Source: a virus
IMG/VR virus record: IMGVR_UViG_3300031951_000380
Span: 1-42,811 of that record
Length of the DNA: 42,811 nt
Strand: one strand, 5' to 3'
Under the pieces are notes generated by a model. It had not been told where the DNA came from, made no database searches, and worked only from the letters and a program-made list of their open reading frames with translations. The position numbers and the translations under genes were made by a program. Of the stretch, positions 30,707 through 39,649 are shown piece by piece; the first letter of the stretch is position 1, and each line of letters begins with the position of its first letter.

Positions 30707-31541
30707 TTTTCTTTAATTTATTTTCAAGTTTTTGAATAATCTCATGTGTTAAAAACTCATCTTCTACATAATGGAATACACCGTTTTGCAAAATATTTCC
30801 TATTTTTAATTCGCATTGATCAGTAAACACACTACTTACAGTATCATACCAAGAAAAGGGCAACAATGACCAATCTTGTAATGCTGGTTTCATATGTGTA
30901 AAGGTTGGGATTGACAGAGTTTTTAGTGTACATTGTTCCTCAACATCTAAAATTTTTAAAATCAATGCCGACGAAACATCCATACTAGCCCAAGTTTGTT
31001 GAGTGCTAGGACAAAATTTTTGATAAAAGGTCTGATAATTTTTTGTTAAAATTTCTAACCATTTATAAAATTCAAAAGAACTTTCATTTTTTTTGAAATA
31101 ATGTAATCCAAAATATGTATTTGGTAATTTATTTTCTTCAAAAGATTGTCTATAATAATTAGAAGTAATTTTATTACCTCGATAATTAAACACGTTGCTA
31201 GATAACACTACATCTTTATTTTTTAAAACATTCCACCAATGATCATTAGAATTCAACAATAGCATATCGCTGTCATAAACTAAATTTTCTTTAAACGGTG
31301 TTACATAAATTATTTTCCATCTATTTTCAATTTTCCAAACACTGTCTTTAGCTTCATCATTCCACGGAATTTCGACTATATAATCAAATACTTTTTTATA
31401 GTGCTCGGGTACTTTGTCATTAGTAATAACACAAACTTGATTTATTTTATTATGTAATTTTATACTTAATGCAAGTGCGTATGCCTGTCTAAGATAGTTT
31501 ACATCAGAATTTTGAGCAAAAATAACATGACCTTTAGACAT
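30687..31541 (-). CDS. GT-A/GT8-like glycosyltransferase
   Basis: 284 aa. 'GHVIFAQNSDVNYLRQAYALALSIKLH' is the typical start of GT8-like nucleotide-diphospho-sugar transferases. 'NLVYDSDMLLLNSNDHWW' (residues 87-104) holds the DxD metal motif (D90, D92). 'CPSTQQTWASMDVSSALIL' and 'TFTHMKPALQDW' fit the acceptor side. Its neighbour (31534) is a related protein. It starts eight bases inside the previous gene and overlaps the next by 20. Acceptor unknown. Confidence 0.75.
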   Translation of the reverse strand: MSKGHVIFAQNSDVNYLRQAYALALSIKLHNKINQVCVITNDKVPEHYKKVFDYIVEIPWNDEAKDSVWKIENRWKIIYVTPFKENLVYDSDMLLLNSNDHWWNVLKNKDVVLSSNVFNYRGNKITSNYYRQSFEENKLPNTYFGLHYFKKNESSFEFYKWLEILTKNYQTFYQKFCPSTQQTWASMDVSSALILKILDVEEQCTLKTLSIPTFTHMKPALQDWSLLPFSWYDTVSSVFTDQCELKIGNILQNGVFHYVEDEFLTHEIIQKLENKLKKNAEEKI

Positions 31542-32367
31542 ATAATTCCTTATTGTCCATTAATCGTAGTAAACTAAGTTTATTCATAACATGCACATCC
31601 ATACCTTCAGTCTTGGACACAATGTATTCATTAGCAGACGAGGGATGTTCTAATAAAAATGTCATTTTATTATCTTCAAATGATAAGATATGATCTTTAT
31701 CTAATACATATGCTATTTTGGCTGGAAATATTTCTATAAAATTTTCTTTAGAAAACCCATTAAACATATGTATCGCAATACTATACGCGATGTCATTTCG
31801 ATAATTTGAACTTAATGTTTGATACATCATCACATAATAGCTCCAATTATCTTTAATATATTCAACTAAATTAAAAAATAATTGATTCTTTTCAGTTTTT
31901 CTAAAATAAAAAACAGTGGCCCAATAAAAATCAATGCTATATTCACTAATGTGATTAAATTCTTTGATATTTCTCCAACTAGCTAGATCAAAACTATCTT
32001 TAAAAATTAAAAAATCGCTAGTCTTACCCCAGCAACAATTTAAAAAATCAGAGTTAATTATATAATCGCAGTCAATTACTAAAGTTTCATCGTAAGGACT
32101 TAGGTCATAACAGGTGTGTCTAGAAAGATTATTCCACTCATCGACAAAGTTTTTTAAAGACCCGTCATGAAATAATCTTTTTTGACCCAATTCTTTCGCT
32201 AAAAGAATAACATTGTCAAATAAATTTTCTTTATCAACTTGTACATCAGTAACTAATGTAACAGGTACCTTTAAAAATTGTGCGACTCTACTAGCAGCCA
32301 GCTTGGCTAATTTAACATAATCAATAGTTTCGTTATTGAAGGCAAAGATTAAGACACCCTTAGTCAT
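31534..32367 (-). CDS. GT-A-like glycosyltransferase, paralogue of neighbour
   Basis: 277 aa. Similar start 'GVLIFAFNNETIDYVKLAKLAASRVAQFL' and a DxD at 99-101 ('LVIDCDYIINSDFL'), followed by 'SIDFYWATVFYFRKTEKNQLFFNLVEYIK'. It differs more at the C-terminus than in the nucleotide-binding half, suggesting a changed acceptor. Very AT-rich coding compared with the fibre genes. Overlaps both neighbours (four and eight bases). Confidence 0.75.
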   Translation of the reverse strand: MTKGVLIFAFNNETIDYVKLAKLAASRVAQFLKVPVTLVTDVQVDKENLFDNVILLAKELGQKRLFHDGSLKNFVDEWNNLSRHTCYDLSPYDETLVIDCDYIINSDFLNCCWGKTSDFLIFKDSFDLASWRNIKEFNHISEYSIDFYWATVFYFRKTEKNQLFFNLVEYIKDNWSYYVMMYQTLSSNYRNDIAYSIAIHMFNGFSKENFIEIFPAKIAYVLDKDHILSFEDNKMTFLLEHPSSANEYIVSKTEGMDVHVMNKLSLLRLMDNKELYV

Positions 32368-32714
32368 AATTGAACTAAACTCTCAACCTTTCTAGAAAGT
32401 TTTAATTGTTGATATTTGGTTTGATAACTGTTAACTGCCATAAAGTACTGATTTAGAATATCTTCTAAAAACACATTAAGATTTTTGATCTTGATGGGAA
32501 GGTCGTTATCATCTATAAGCACCACATCTGTATCTTGTTTCAAGTCTATAAGAGTTTTTACAAAAGTTATTAGATCTTTTGATACTTGGAACGTGTGCCC
32601 TTGGAAAAAATAAACTAGATTTTGTTTGAATTCTTGCTTTAAAATTGACTTTTGATTAGCTAAAGTTGTCATATAATTGGCAACTTCATACGCTTTTTGA
32701 ACTTTGTCGTCCAT
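32364..32714 (-). CDS. Small conserved-looking phage protein, 116 aa
   Basis: I chose ATG 32714 because GGAG is six bases upstream; a longer frame starts inside the terminator. Helical: 'DKVQKAYEVANYMTTLANQKSILKQEFKQNLVYF', then 'HTFQVSKDLITFVKTLIDLKQDTDVVLIDDNDLPIKI' and a Tyr/Lys-rich coil end. The type is familiar from T4-like marine phages but no function is known. First gene after the intrinsic terminator, with only about 10 bases between the U tract and its start, so it depends on read-through or a promoter hidden in the hairpin. Confidence 0.75.
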   Translation of the reverse strand: MDDKVQKAYEVANYMTTLANQKSILKQEFKQNLVYFFQGHTFQVSKDLITFVKTLIDLKQDTDVVLIDDNDLPIKIKNLNVFLEDILNQYFMAVNSYQTKYQQLKLSRKVESLVQL

Positions 32715-32723
32715 TTTTACTCC

Positions 32724-32769
32724 AAAAAAATAACTATACTGCCTAAGCAAGTATAGTTATCTTTTTTTT
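32724..32769. terminator. Bidirectional intrinsic terminator
   Basis: An 11-bp perfect stem (32730-32740 with 32750-32760) flanked by seven A (32724-32730) and by a T run (32762-32769). Read leftward it ends with seven U, so it should terminate fibre-gene mRNA; read rightward it also has a U tract. A second 7-bp hairpin, CTTAATC/GATTAAG at 32774-32796, lies over the fibre gene's stop. Confidence 0.85.
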
Positions 32770-32791
32770 AAGCCTTAATCTAAAGTCTTGA

Positions 32792-33847
32792 TTAAGTCAT
32801 TGTGGATGTAACTGTTGGAGCGACAATTGTAACACTGTTAGTTCCGGAAGTTTGAATAGTTCCAACCGGTCTTAATAAAGCACAGTTACTAGCAAATGTT
32901 CCGTCAACTTGTTCATCGTTAGGGCCACCGCCGCCAACTGAAGCATCATTATAAGTGATGATGAATGTCATTCCCGAGTTGTCTGCTGTTTTTTGAGCTG
33001 TCATAGTAACAGAAGCAGTATTGTACGGAGTGTTAGTCGCACCAGTTACAACTGAACCAGCAATAGTAAAGAATGTCTGTGGGCTAGTTGTTAATGTTCT
33101 ATAATTAACACTAGTAGTAACTGTACCGCTATACAAACCAGCAGTAGAAACAGTAACAGTATCTCCTCTAAACTCAATTGTTCCAAAATTAAGCAATGCT
33201 GTCCAGTAGGTGTTTTTATTGTTAACTGATCCACCGGTACGACTTGCGCTAAATCTAAAACTTCCGCCTGCATTAAAGAAATGTCTTAGATTAGCAGCGG
33301 AGTTAGCTGTTGTTGACCCTTGATTACCGCTTGCTGGATTAGCAGTACTGCCAGTAACAGTAATAGTATGAACTCTAGTACCATTAAAAGTAGCAGTAGT
33401 TGAATTTGAACCAGCCGCATTTGCTAATGTTGTTAGCGAAAACTGAGCTGGGATCGTTACTGTGTTGTTGATAACTGAAACTATTAAATTAGCCTCAGCT
33501 GGTCTAACTAGTTTGTCTGTTGCAATTTGTCCGGACATGTTGGTATATTGTACTCTAAGCGCATCAGAAATAACAGATGTACTTGTTGGAACAATAAGTT
33601 GATTATAGGAACCAGCTGGACTACCAGTTGCTCCGGAGCCGTTAGTAATACCCACTCCCTGGTGATTTCTGATTCTTATCAAATCGTTTCGTAGATTTGT
33701 AAACTGACTCAATCTAATAGTTGATCCTGCCACAACTTGAGAAGAAGCTACTGATTGTCCATAACCAGAATTCCCGCTACCGGTGCCTAAAATAGATGCA
33801 ACTGAAGATTGAATAGCATTATATTGTGCTGCTGTAATTTTTGCCAT
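32792..33847 (-). CDS. Virion structural protein (tail-fibre cluster)
   Basis: 351 aa. Helical start 'AKITAAQYNAIQSSVASILGTGSGNSGYGQ' and 'TIRLSQFTNLRNDLIRIRNHQGVG', then a Ser/Thr/Asn/Gly-rich beta body with repeated 'VTVSTAGLYSGTVTTSVNYRT'-like strands, as in shaft or tip proteins of phage fibres. No enzymatic motif. Last gene before the terminator. A 12-base gap separates it from the upstream fibre gene, and AAGGAATT provides a ribosome site. Confidence 0.8.
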   Translation of the reverse strand: MAKITAAQYNAIQSSVASILGTGSGNSGYGQSVASSQVVAGSTIRLSQFTNLRNDLIRIRNHQGVGITNGSGATGSPAGSYNQLIVPTSTSVISDALRVQYTNMSGQIATDKLVRPAEANLIVSVINNTVTIPAQFSLTTLANAAGSNSTTATFNGTRVHTITVTGSTANPASGNQGSTTANSAANLRHFFNAGGSFRFSASRTGGSVNNKNTYWTALLNFGTIEFRGDTVTVSTAGLYSGTVTTSVNYRTLTTSPQTFFTIAGSVVTGATNTPYNTASVTMTAQKTADNSGMTFIITYNDASVGGGGPNDEQVDGTFASNCALLRPVGTIQTSGTNSVTIVAPTVTSTMT

Positions 33848-33859
33848 TTTTTCAATTCC

Positions 33860-35353
33860 TTATAAAATAACTGCTTCGACTAATTTGACACCAGAATCAT
33901 TGTTTGATTCTAGGGCAATAGCGAAAATATTAAAAATTCCCTTGCTAATAGTGTTACCTACCGCAACTCTTTCGGCACAACCATCGTTGGCCGCAATTAA
34001 TCGGTCACCTTTGTTTACTGGACCAACCACTTTTACTGGCACTCTTCCTTTTAAAGCAATGTATGTGCCGCCTTCTAGTGTACTGTTCATCATATAAGCA
34101 GGGTTTCCACTTACTACACCTAGTGCTCTGTCACCACTTTGTGATGCAGTCACTTCAGCGTCACCGCCTACAGTAACTACGGTTCCTACAATGTAGTCAC
34201 TGTCAGCTAGATATTTTTCTGCTAAGTCAGCAAATTGTGCTTGTAAAGCAATACCTGTAAAATATTCGCCTTTGATTGAGCCTGGAGGTATAGTAGTACC
34301 ATCTATTACTTCTGAAGTATCGGTTCTACAAACAATCGTTCCGGAAGTGCCGGTAATATCAGCTGCTGCATAACTGCCGCCGGCTTCTCTTAAAGTATTA
34401 GATTGTGTAGCAGTACCATTAAATTGTGTAGCATATACTACAGCATACTTTGCTCCAGGGTCACCAATATCGTACGTATTTCCAACATCGGGCATAATTT
34501 TAGTTGGAAATATCTGCATAAGTTTTGCATTACCTACACCTAATGTTAAACTTGAGCCAGTAGCTCTTACTGTAGGATCCGACCCTTGCATTAAACATTC
34601 AAGTTTAGGAGTCGAAGTTCCTACAGTAAAACCAGAATTAGAAAATGATGCTACGCTAGTAAACGCTGCATTTACACCGGATTTAGTAACATAATCTGAA
34701 GATGGGATTCCACCTAACTGATCAGCATCAGATGCTACTCCGTGATACTTATATCCTGCATCGGCACTTAGCGTGAGTCCTGTTTTGATTTCAGTAAAGT
34801 ATTCTAATTCAGTAGGTTTATCTGGTTCCGATAATACAAAATCGGCCGAAGAACTTACTGTAAATACTCCAATATCTTCTACGATACCTGCAATAATATA
34901 TCTTAGAGTATTGTCATCTGCTGTAACTTCAAGTGCCTTCATTTGAATAGTGCCTTGTCCGGCAATACCCTGTGGCCCAATTAGAACTTTTTCTGTTCCG
35001 TTCCAAACATATAACAAGTCGTTGTCTGTATCAAACCAAAAATCGCCTGCTACTAATCCCGATGGTTCTTGACCACTAGCAATAGAGCCGCCAGCGACTT
35101 TAAATCGTGTACCGTCAAAGTAATTAAGTTTTTTAGTGCTAGAATTATACCAAAGTTGTCCGGCAATTTTTCGAGGTGGCTCAGTTCCGCCTGCAAAATT
35201 TTCTAGCAAATGTACAAAGTTTTCATTCTGCACTTCTCCGTATCCGGCATAGTTTTTTCCAACTAACTTGATATCTAAAGTGCTATCAACAGTGCCATCT
35301 TCTACGATTATTGGATCGAAAGCGCCACTGTATCTATCAATTGTGTACGGCAT
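33860..35353 (-). CDS. Tail-fibre protein with shared N-terminal module (copy 1)
   Basis: 497 aa. Residues ~25-95 carry the module shared by three fibre genes: 'LVGKNYAGYGEVQNENFVHL', 'LENFAGGTEPPRKIAGQLWY', then 'YFDGTRFKVAGG'. The middle is fibre-like beta with 'SSLTLGVGNAKLMQIFPTK'. The C-terminus 'QFADLAEKYLADSDYIVGTV' and 'RVPVKVVGPVNKGDRLIAA' is a small beta barrel of virion proteins. GGGG precedes the ATG, and a late promoter box sits 22 bases upstream. It probably binds the host surface or links to the baseplate. Confidence 0.82.
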   Translation of the reverse strand: MPYTIDRYSGAFDPIIVEDGTVDSTLDIKLVGKNYAGYGEVQNENFVHLLENFAGGTEPPRKIAGQLWYNSSTKKLNYFDGTRFKVAGGSIASGQEPSGLVAGDFWFDTDNDLLYVWNGTEKVLIGPQGIAGQGTIQMKALEVTADDNTLRYIIAGIVEDIGVFTVSSSADFVLSEPDKPTELEYFTEIKTGLTLSADAGYKYHGVASDADQLGGIPSSDYVTKSGVNAAFTSVASFSNSGFTVGTSTPKLECLMQGSDPTVRATGSSLTLGVGNAKLMQIFPTKIMPDVGNTYDIGDPGAKYAVVYATQFNGTATQSNTLREAGGSYAAADITGTSGTIVCRTDTSEVIDGTTIPPGSIKGEYFTGIALQAQFADLAEKYLADSDYIVGTVVTVGGDAEVTASQSGDRALGVVSGNPAYMMNSTLEGGTYIALKGRVPVKVVGPVNKGDRLIAANDGCAERVAVGNTISKGIFNIFAIALESNNDSGVKLVEAVIL

Positions 35354-35374
35354 TAATTACCCCTTTATTCAAAA

Positions 35375-35382
35375 TATTTATC
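35375..35382 (-). promoter_or_regulatory. T4-type late promoter (GATAAATA)
   Basis: GATAAATA on the minus strand, 22 bases before the fibre gene start at 35353, in the short gap between two fibre genes. Same octamer as at 10760 and 40278. Confidence 0.65.
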
Positions 35383-35383
35383 A

Positions 35384-37303
35384 TCAAACGCTACTTGTTA
35401 GGTTAGTTACAAAGGACCAAGCATGTTTTTCGGCAGTTCCTACGACTGAAAATGATCCTTGATCTGTGCCCAGATTACTGTAGGTAAATGAGCTTGGGCC
35501 AGTTACTGTAATACTTGTTAAGGCACTAAATGTAGTGTCTGTTGAACAAACAATATCAATTACATTTCCAGTGCTGTATCCATGAGGACTACCAACTGTA
35601 ATTGTTGCTAAATTTGTCGCTCTAGCAGCAGTCGATAATGCAACTGTTGCAGAAGCAGTAACTTGAAATTTCTTTAAAAATCTAGATACAGGATTAATAT
35701 TATCATCTAAAGTGCAGTGTACTCTAGCTACAGCACCGACTCGAAATTCATCTTCGGGATAAATGTCATGACAGACTAATGCAATACTGTCATCAGTTGG
35801 TGCCGGTAAATCTGTAATATCTAATGAAAACCCTACAGGTCTAGTATCAACATAAGATCTGTTTGCTGCATCAGTTTGACTTACTGGAGCTGTTACATTC
35901 TTAATTAAACTAGAATTAACATCAACTGATCCTGATCCATTTGGACTAATAATAATATTGCCGTTTGTATCTGTAGAACTTACAGTATTTCCGTTAATGT
36001 TTATATTATCAATGTTAAGTTGTGCTAGAGTTCCTAAAGAAGTTAAACTTGAACTAACTACAGATGGGCCTAATGTGGTAGAACTTAAAATTAAAGAATT
36101 GTCAATTCTGTATTCTGTTCCGGTAGGAATATTAATAGTTTGAGATAGTTCCCAAGCATCATTTGACAAGTTGTATAATATAGTTTTGTCTGTTGCTCCG
36201 ACTAAAATTATTCCGCCACCGTCGGCACTTAAATCAGTCTGAGCAGTACTATCGCCCAATGCAGGACGATTCAATTCAATATTTTTATCTTCTGAAGTGA
36301 TAACTGTAGTATTCATTGTAACAGTTTCACCTTCGACAATTAAGTCGCCTGTAATTCTTGCATCACCGGTTACATCAAGATTATATTCTGGGTATTCGTT
36401 AAAGATACCAACTCGACCTTCTAATGTTTCAATTTTTAAAGCAGATATCGGGCCACCGCCCCGTAATGCTTTAATACTAAACCCTTGATTGATCGCATTA
36501 CTAGAGATTTCAAATATTGTATCATCTACATATATTTGGCTTTCGTCTGCTTCTCCTAACTTTAAAGGAGTAGAGTTTTGAATAGTTATTGTACCTATTG
36601 TCCCAGTGTCTTGATAGGTTGTCATAAAATTAGACACGGATCTAACTGTACCATTTTCATCAACTAAATTTTCTGCTGCTGAAGCAGTTACATAAAACTT
36701 AGGAGAAATAGTTCCAGGATTGAACCCTTTTCTAATTGTATTTGAAATACCGTTAGTGGAAGGATATCCAGGTATAATTTTCTTTGGTGTGAATTCTGAA
36801 GTGTCTTTACTAAAAATTCCTAATAATATTTGTGCGCACCAGAGATAAACTAAAGTTCTACTTGTTTCAGTTGTATCTAAAATTGTTTCAACTGTAAATC
36901 CTGAAAGACCTTGACTACTTTTATATACTGGTCCAGCTAATACTAAATCTGACCCATCATAAAAATACATTTGATTATCAGTTGGGTTAATCCAAATGTC
37001 GCCTTGAGCTAGTGCAGGTTGTGTAGAACTGACTGTTGAACCGCCAGCTGCTTTAAATCTAGAACCATCATATACTTTTAATTTGTTTACGCTAGTATCG
37101 AACCACAACTGTCCTGTTATTTTGTTCGATGGTTCAGTAGTAGATGCAAAATTTTCTAATAGTTTTAAAAAATTCTCATTGATATATTCACCGTAGCCGG
37201 AAACATTTTTACCAATTAAGGTAAGATCTGTAGTTTGATCAATGGTTCCATCTATAATTTGAGTAATCTCTACATTTTCTGTGTTATTAATTTTATAGGT
37301 CAT
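35384..37303 (-). CDS. Tail-fibre protein with shared N-terminal module (copy 2)
   Basis: 639 aa. Module: 'LIGKNVSGYGEYINENFLKL', 'LENFASTTEPSNKITGQLWF', 'VYDGSRFKAAGG'. The remainder is fibre beta with chaperone-like 'VGIFNEYPEYNLDVTGDARITGDLIVEG' (a pattern seen in phage fibre triple-beta shafts) and 'LIKNVTAPVSQTDAANRSYVDTRPV' typical of trimeric fibre proteins. The C-terminus is Thr/Ser-rich. It is four-base overlapped with the 37300 gene. Host-recognition role inferred. Confidence 0.82.
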   Translation of the reverse strand: MTYKINNTENVEITQIIDGTIDQTTDLTLIGKNVSGYGEYINENFLKLLENFASTTEPSNKITGQLWFDTSVNKLKVYDGSRFKAAGGSTVSSTQPALAQGDIWINPTDNQMYFYDGSDLVLAGPVYKSSQGLSGFTVETILDTTETSRTLVYLWCAQILLGIFSKDTSEFTPKKIIPGYPSTNGISNTIRKGFNPGTISPKFYVTASAAENLVDENGTVRSVSNFMTTYQDTGTIGTITIQNSTPLKLGEADESQIYVDDTIFEISSNAINQGFSIKALRGGGPISALKIETLEGRVGIFNEYPEYNLDVTGDARITGDLIVEGETVTMNTTVITSEDKNIELNRPALGDSTAQTDLSADGGGIILVGATDKTILYNLSNDAWELSQTINIPTGTEYRIDNSLILSSTTLGPSVVSSSLTSLGTLAQLNIDNININGNTVSSTDTNGNIIISPNGSGSVDVNSSLIKNVTAPVSQTDAANRSYVDTRPVGFSLDITDLPAPTDDSIALVCHDIYPEDEFRVGAVARVHCTLDDNINPVSRFLKKFQVTASATVALSTAARATNLATITVGSPHGYSTGNVIDIVCSTDTTFSALTSITVTGPSSFTYSNLGTDQGSFSVVGTAEKHAWSFVTNLTSSV

Positions 37304-39648
37304 GCAATTACCCCAGTAAAGATTATGTAGTTAATTGTTGTAAATGGGTTAGTGACATCAATTGGTTGTCCTAACGAGCCTGTTGTGTCAATTCCGCCAC
37401 TGTTTGTTAAGTATTGTGCTTGCAAAGGTGCAGTGCCTCCTAATCCCGATATCGCATCAAGATCCGGTGGAGTTCCAGCAACTTGTCTTACAGCATAATA
37501 TTGATTTCCTGCACCACCTTTTAGATTGTGGCTATGCTGTGGAAGTTGGCTTACAGCTATCGAAACCTCCGGATTACCACTTGATTTTCCAATAGTTGTA
37601 CTAAACGGAGTTTCGACACTACCATCAATGATAGGTCTAGCTCCAGAAAATCCTGTTATTGGTAACGTTACTGTTACAAATATTACTGCCGGTGACACCG
37701 GAGTTGGTAATGAAGGTATACCTGATCCAACAACAAGTGCCCCGGTAAATGTACCTTCAGTGAACTCTGTTCCTTTGGCATTAAGAACTACCGATGTTAC
37801 CTGTCCAAGAGAATTTACTATCACATCAACAGTTAATCCTACGCCGTCTCCGCCGCTAATTTGAACATTAGTATAAGTTGTTGATACTGCTGCGTAACCA
37901 TCGCCCGGATCGTCTATCACAAAATCAAACTGAGTAGATCTAGTAATAAAGGTCTGATTGTCCATACTATCTCTACCTAGTGCGAATCTTCCTCGCATAT
38001 CCGGTAAGGCAAATGTATTGATACCAATTAAAAGAGTTTGTTCTTTATATTTGTATCCAATGACTGCAAATAAATCAGGATAAGCACCAATGGTTATCTC
38101 GCTACCGTCGCAAAATAAATATCCGCTTGGAGGAGTTTCTCCAGCATATGGTAGAATAGTTCCGGCTGGTATAATAGGAACATTGTTTAGAAGATTTGCT
38201 TTAGTTACTTTTCTTAAACCCGTATTAGGTCTGTGTATTAATAGTTCATCAGTAAACTCGGAACTAAAAATTTCAGTTTTATTTGTTACAAGGTTTTGGC
38301 TTAATGTTGCTTGGAATTGTACATTCCCTCCAACAGTCTCGCCATTAAACGCAATAGCAGGAGCTGAAATATCCCCTGTGATACTAAAGTTAGTAGTACC
38401 AACTAACCTAATAGCCGAAGTTGCTGTTCCAGTTAAACTACCGGTCACGGGACCTATAAATTCTCCTGAATATACTTTATCAGCATAGACATTCCTCCAT
38501 GCTTTTCCGCCAGATACTGACGGATTAGTTCCTAAATCATAAGAACTATCTAAGTTTGGTATAATACTATTTGAGGTAATTTGCCCAGCAACACTAAGAT
38601 TTTCTCCTACTGTTACTGATTTTTCTACGCTTATGCCGCCAGCGGTTGCAATAGATAATGCGCCCGTTCCTGATACAGTTAAGCTATTACTAATCTTAGC
38701 TGATCCTGTTACATCTAATTCTGTATCAGGAGATAAATTATTAATTCCAACTCTAGGACCTGTTGCTAAAATTCTTAATGCAACTGAATCTGTTCCGCCG
38801 TTATTAACTACAAAGTCAATACTTGATCCAGATGTTTTGTGATATATCTTTGCTGATCCAGCAGTATCTGTACTAATAGATGTAGATGCATTTGCTCCTA
38901 CACTAATGCCTCCATCATTTCTAACAGAAAAAGAATAGTTAGTATAGGATGCTACATCTGACCGCAAAAAATTCGCCGCTGGTATAATCTTATTAGATAC
39001 TACTAGCCCGTCAGCTGCTTCCGCTGTTCCCCAAAGTTTATTAGTTTCAGTGTTATCGTTAAAGTTTAAAGCAGAAACATTAATACCTTGTTTTATTTCT
39101 GTAAACCCAAGAATTGCTGCCTTAGGTGAAAATCTATCTTTACTAATGATTGCTACACGATTACCGTTTGAAAACATTGTAACAACATTATAATCTTGGC
39201 CATCTTTACCTGTTATTGTTTCGCCTTCAGCACCAGTCTTATTGACTTCGTTAAAGTTTGGTCCTATTAATGCCCAAGATGAACCGTTGTATAGGTACAA
39301 CTGTTGATTTTCAGTATCAACCCATAAATCGCCTGGACGTCCTGAGGTCGGAGTTGCGCTTGCTCTAAAAATATTTCCAGCAGGAACAAAATTTTCTCCA
39401 TCAAAAACTTGTAATTGTTGGGTGCTAGGACTTGCATCAAACCAAAGTTGTCCGGTAACTGGGTTTTCTGGCTGGGCGTTGCTGGCAAAATTTTCTAATA
39501 AGTGTAAGAAGTTTTCAGCTATGTCAACACCGTAAGAGGTAGTATTCCTTCCGGTAAATTTTATACTAGTGGAGTTATCCCCAATCTGGTCTTGTACCTG
39601 TATTGGTTCCTTGTTAGTATCAGTGTAATTAACTAGGTAGTATCCCAT
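37300..39648 (-). CDS. Tail fibre/collar-domain protein (copy 3)
   Basis: 782 aa from ATG 39648 (GAGGTG six bases upstream); a GTG 12 bases earlier is less likely. Shared module 'FTGRNTTSYGVDIAENFLHL', 'LENFASNAQPENPVTGQLWF' at the start. The phage collar domain begins near residue 493: 'IPAGTILPYAGETPPSGYLF', then 'PDMRGRFALGRDSM'. The collar normally continues quickly to the tip. Here ~140 residues are inserted before 'QLPQHSHNLKGG' (H213/H215 of the collar segment, an HxH like that of T4 gp12) and the C-terminal 'FTTINYIIFTG'. Likely the receptor-binding short tail fibre. It follows its neighbour with a one-base gap. Confidence 0.85.
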   Translation of the reverse strand: MGYYLVNYTDTNKEPIQVQDQIGDNSTSIKFTGRNTTSYGVDIAENFLHLLENFASNAQPENPVTGQLWFDASPSTQQLQVFDGENFVPAGNIFRASATPTSGRPGDLWVDTENQQLYLYNGSSWALIGPNFNEVNKTGAEGETITGKDGQDYNVVTMFSNGNRVAIISKDRFSPKAAILGFTEIKQGINVSALNFNDNTETNKLWGTAEAADGLVVSNKIIPAANFLRSDVASYTNYSFSVRNDGGISVGANASTSISTDTAGSAKIYHKTSGSSIDFVVNNGGTDSVALRILATGPRVGINNLSPDTELDVTGSAKISNSLTVSGTGALSIATAGGISVEKSVTVGENLSVAGQITSNSIIPNLDSSYDLGTNPSVSGGKAWRNVYADKVYSGEFIGPVTGSLTGTATSAIRLVGTTNFSITGDISAPAIAFNGETVGGNVQFQATLSQNLVTNKTEIFSSEFTDELLIHRPNTGLRKVTKANLLNNVPIIPAGTILPYAGETPPSGYLFCDGSEITIGAYPDLFAVIGYKYKEQTLLIGINTFALPDMRGRFALGRDSMDNQTFITRSTQFDFVIDDPGDGYAAVSTTYTNVQISGGDGVGLTVDVIVNSLGQVTSVVLNAKGTEFTEGTFTGALVVGSGIPSLPTPVSPAVIFVTVTLPITGFSGARPIIDGSVETPFSTTIGKSSGNPEVSIAVSQLPQHSHNLKGGAGNQYYAVRQVAGTPPDLDAISGLGGTAPLQAQYLTNSGGIDTTGSLGQPIDVTNPFTTINYIIFTGVIA

Positions 39649-39649
39649 A

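Noticed and set aside
37526-37864. Plus-strand ORF inside the collar-domain gene
   Set aside because: Shadow of a long conserved minus-strand gene; no ribosome site.
38114-38121. AATAAATA late-box-like sequence on the plus strand
   Set aside because: Lies inside a minus-strand fibre gene with no rightward gene after it; expected by chance in AT-rich DNA.
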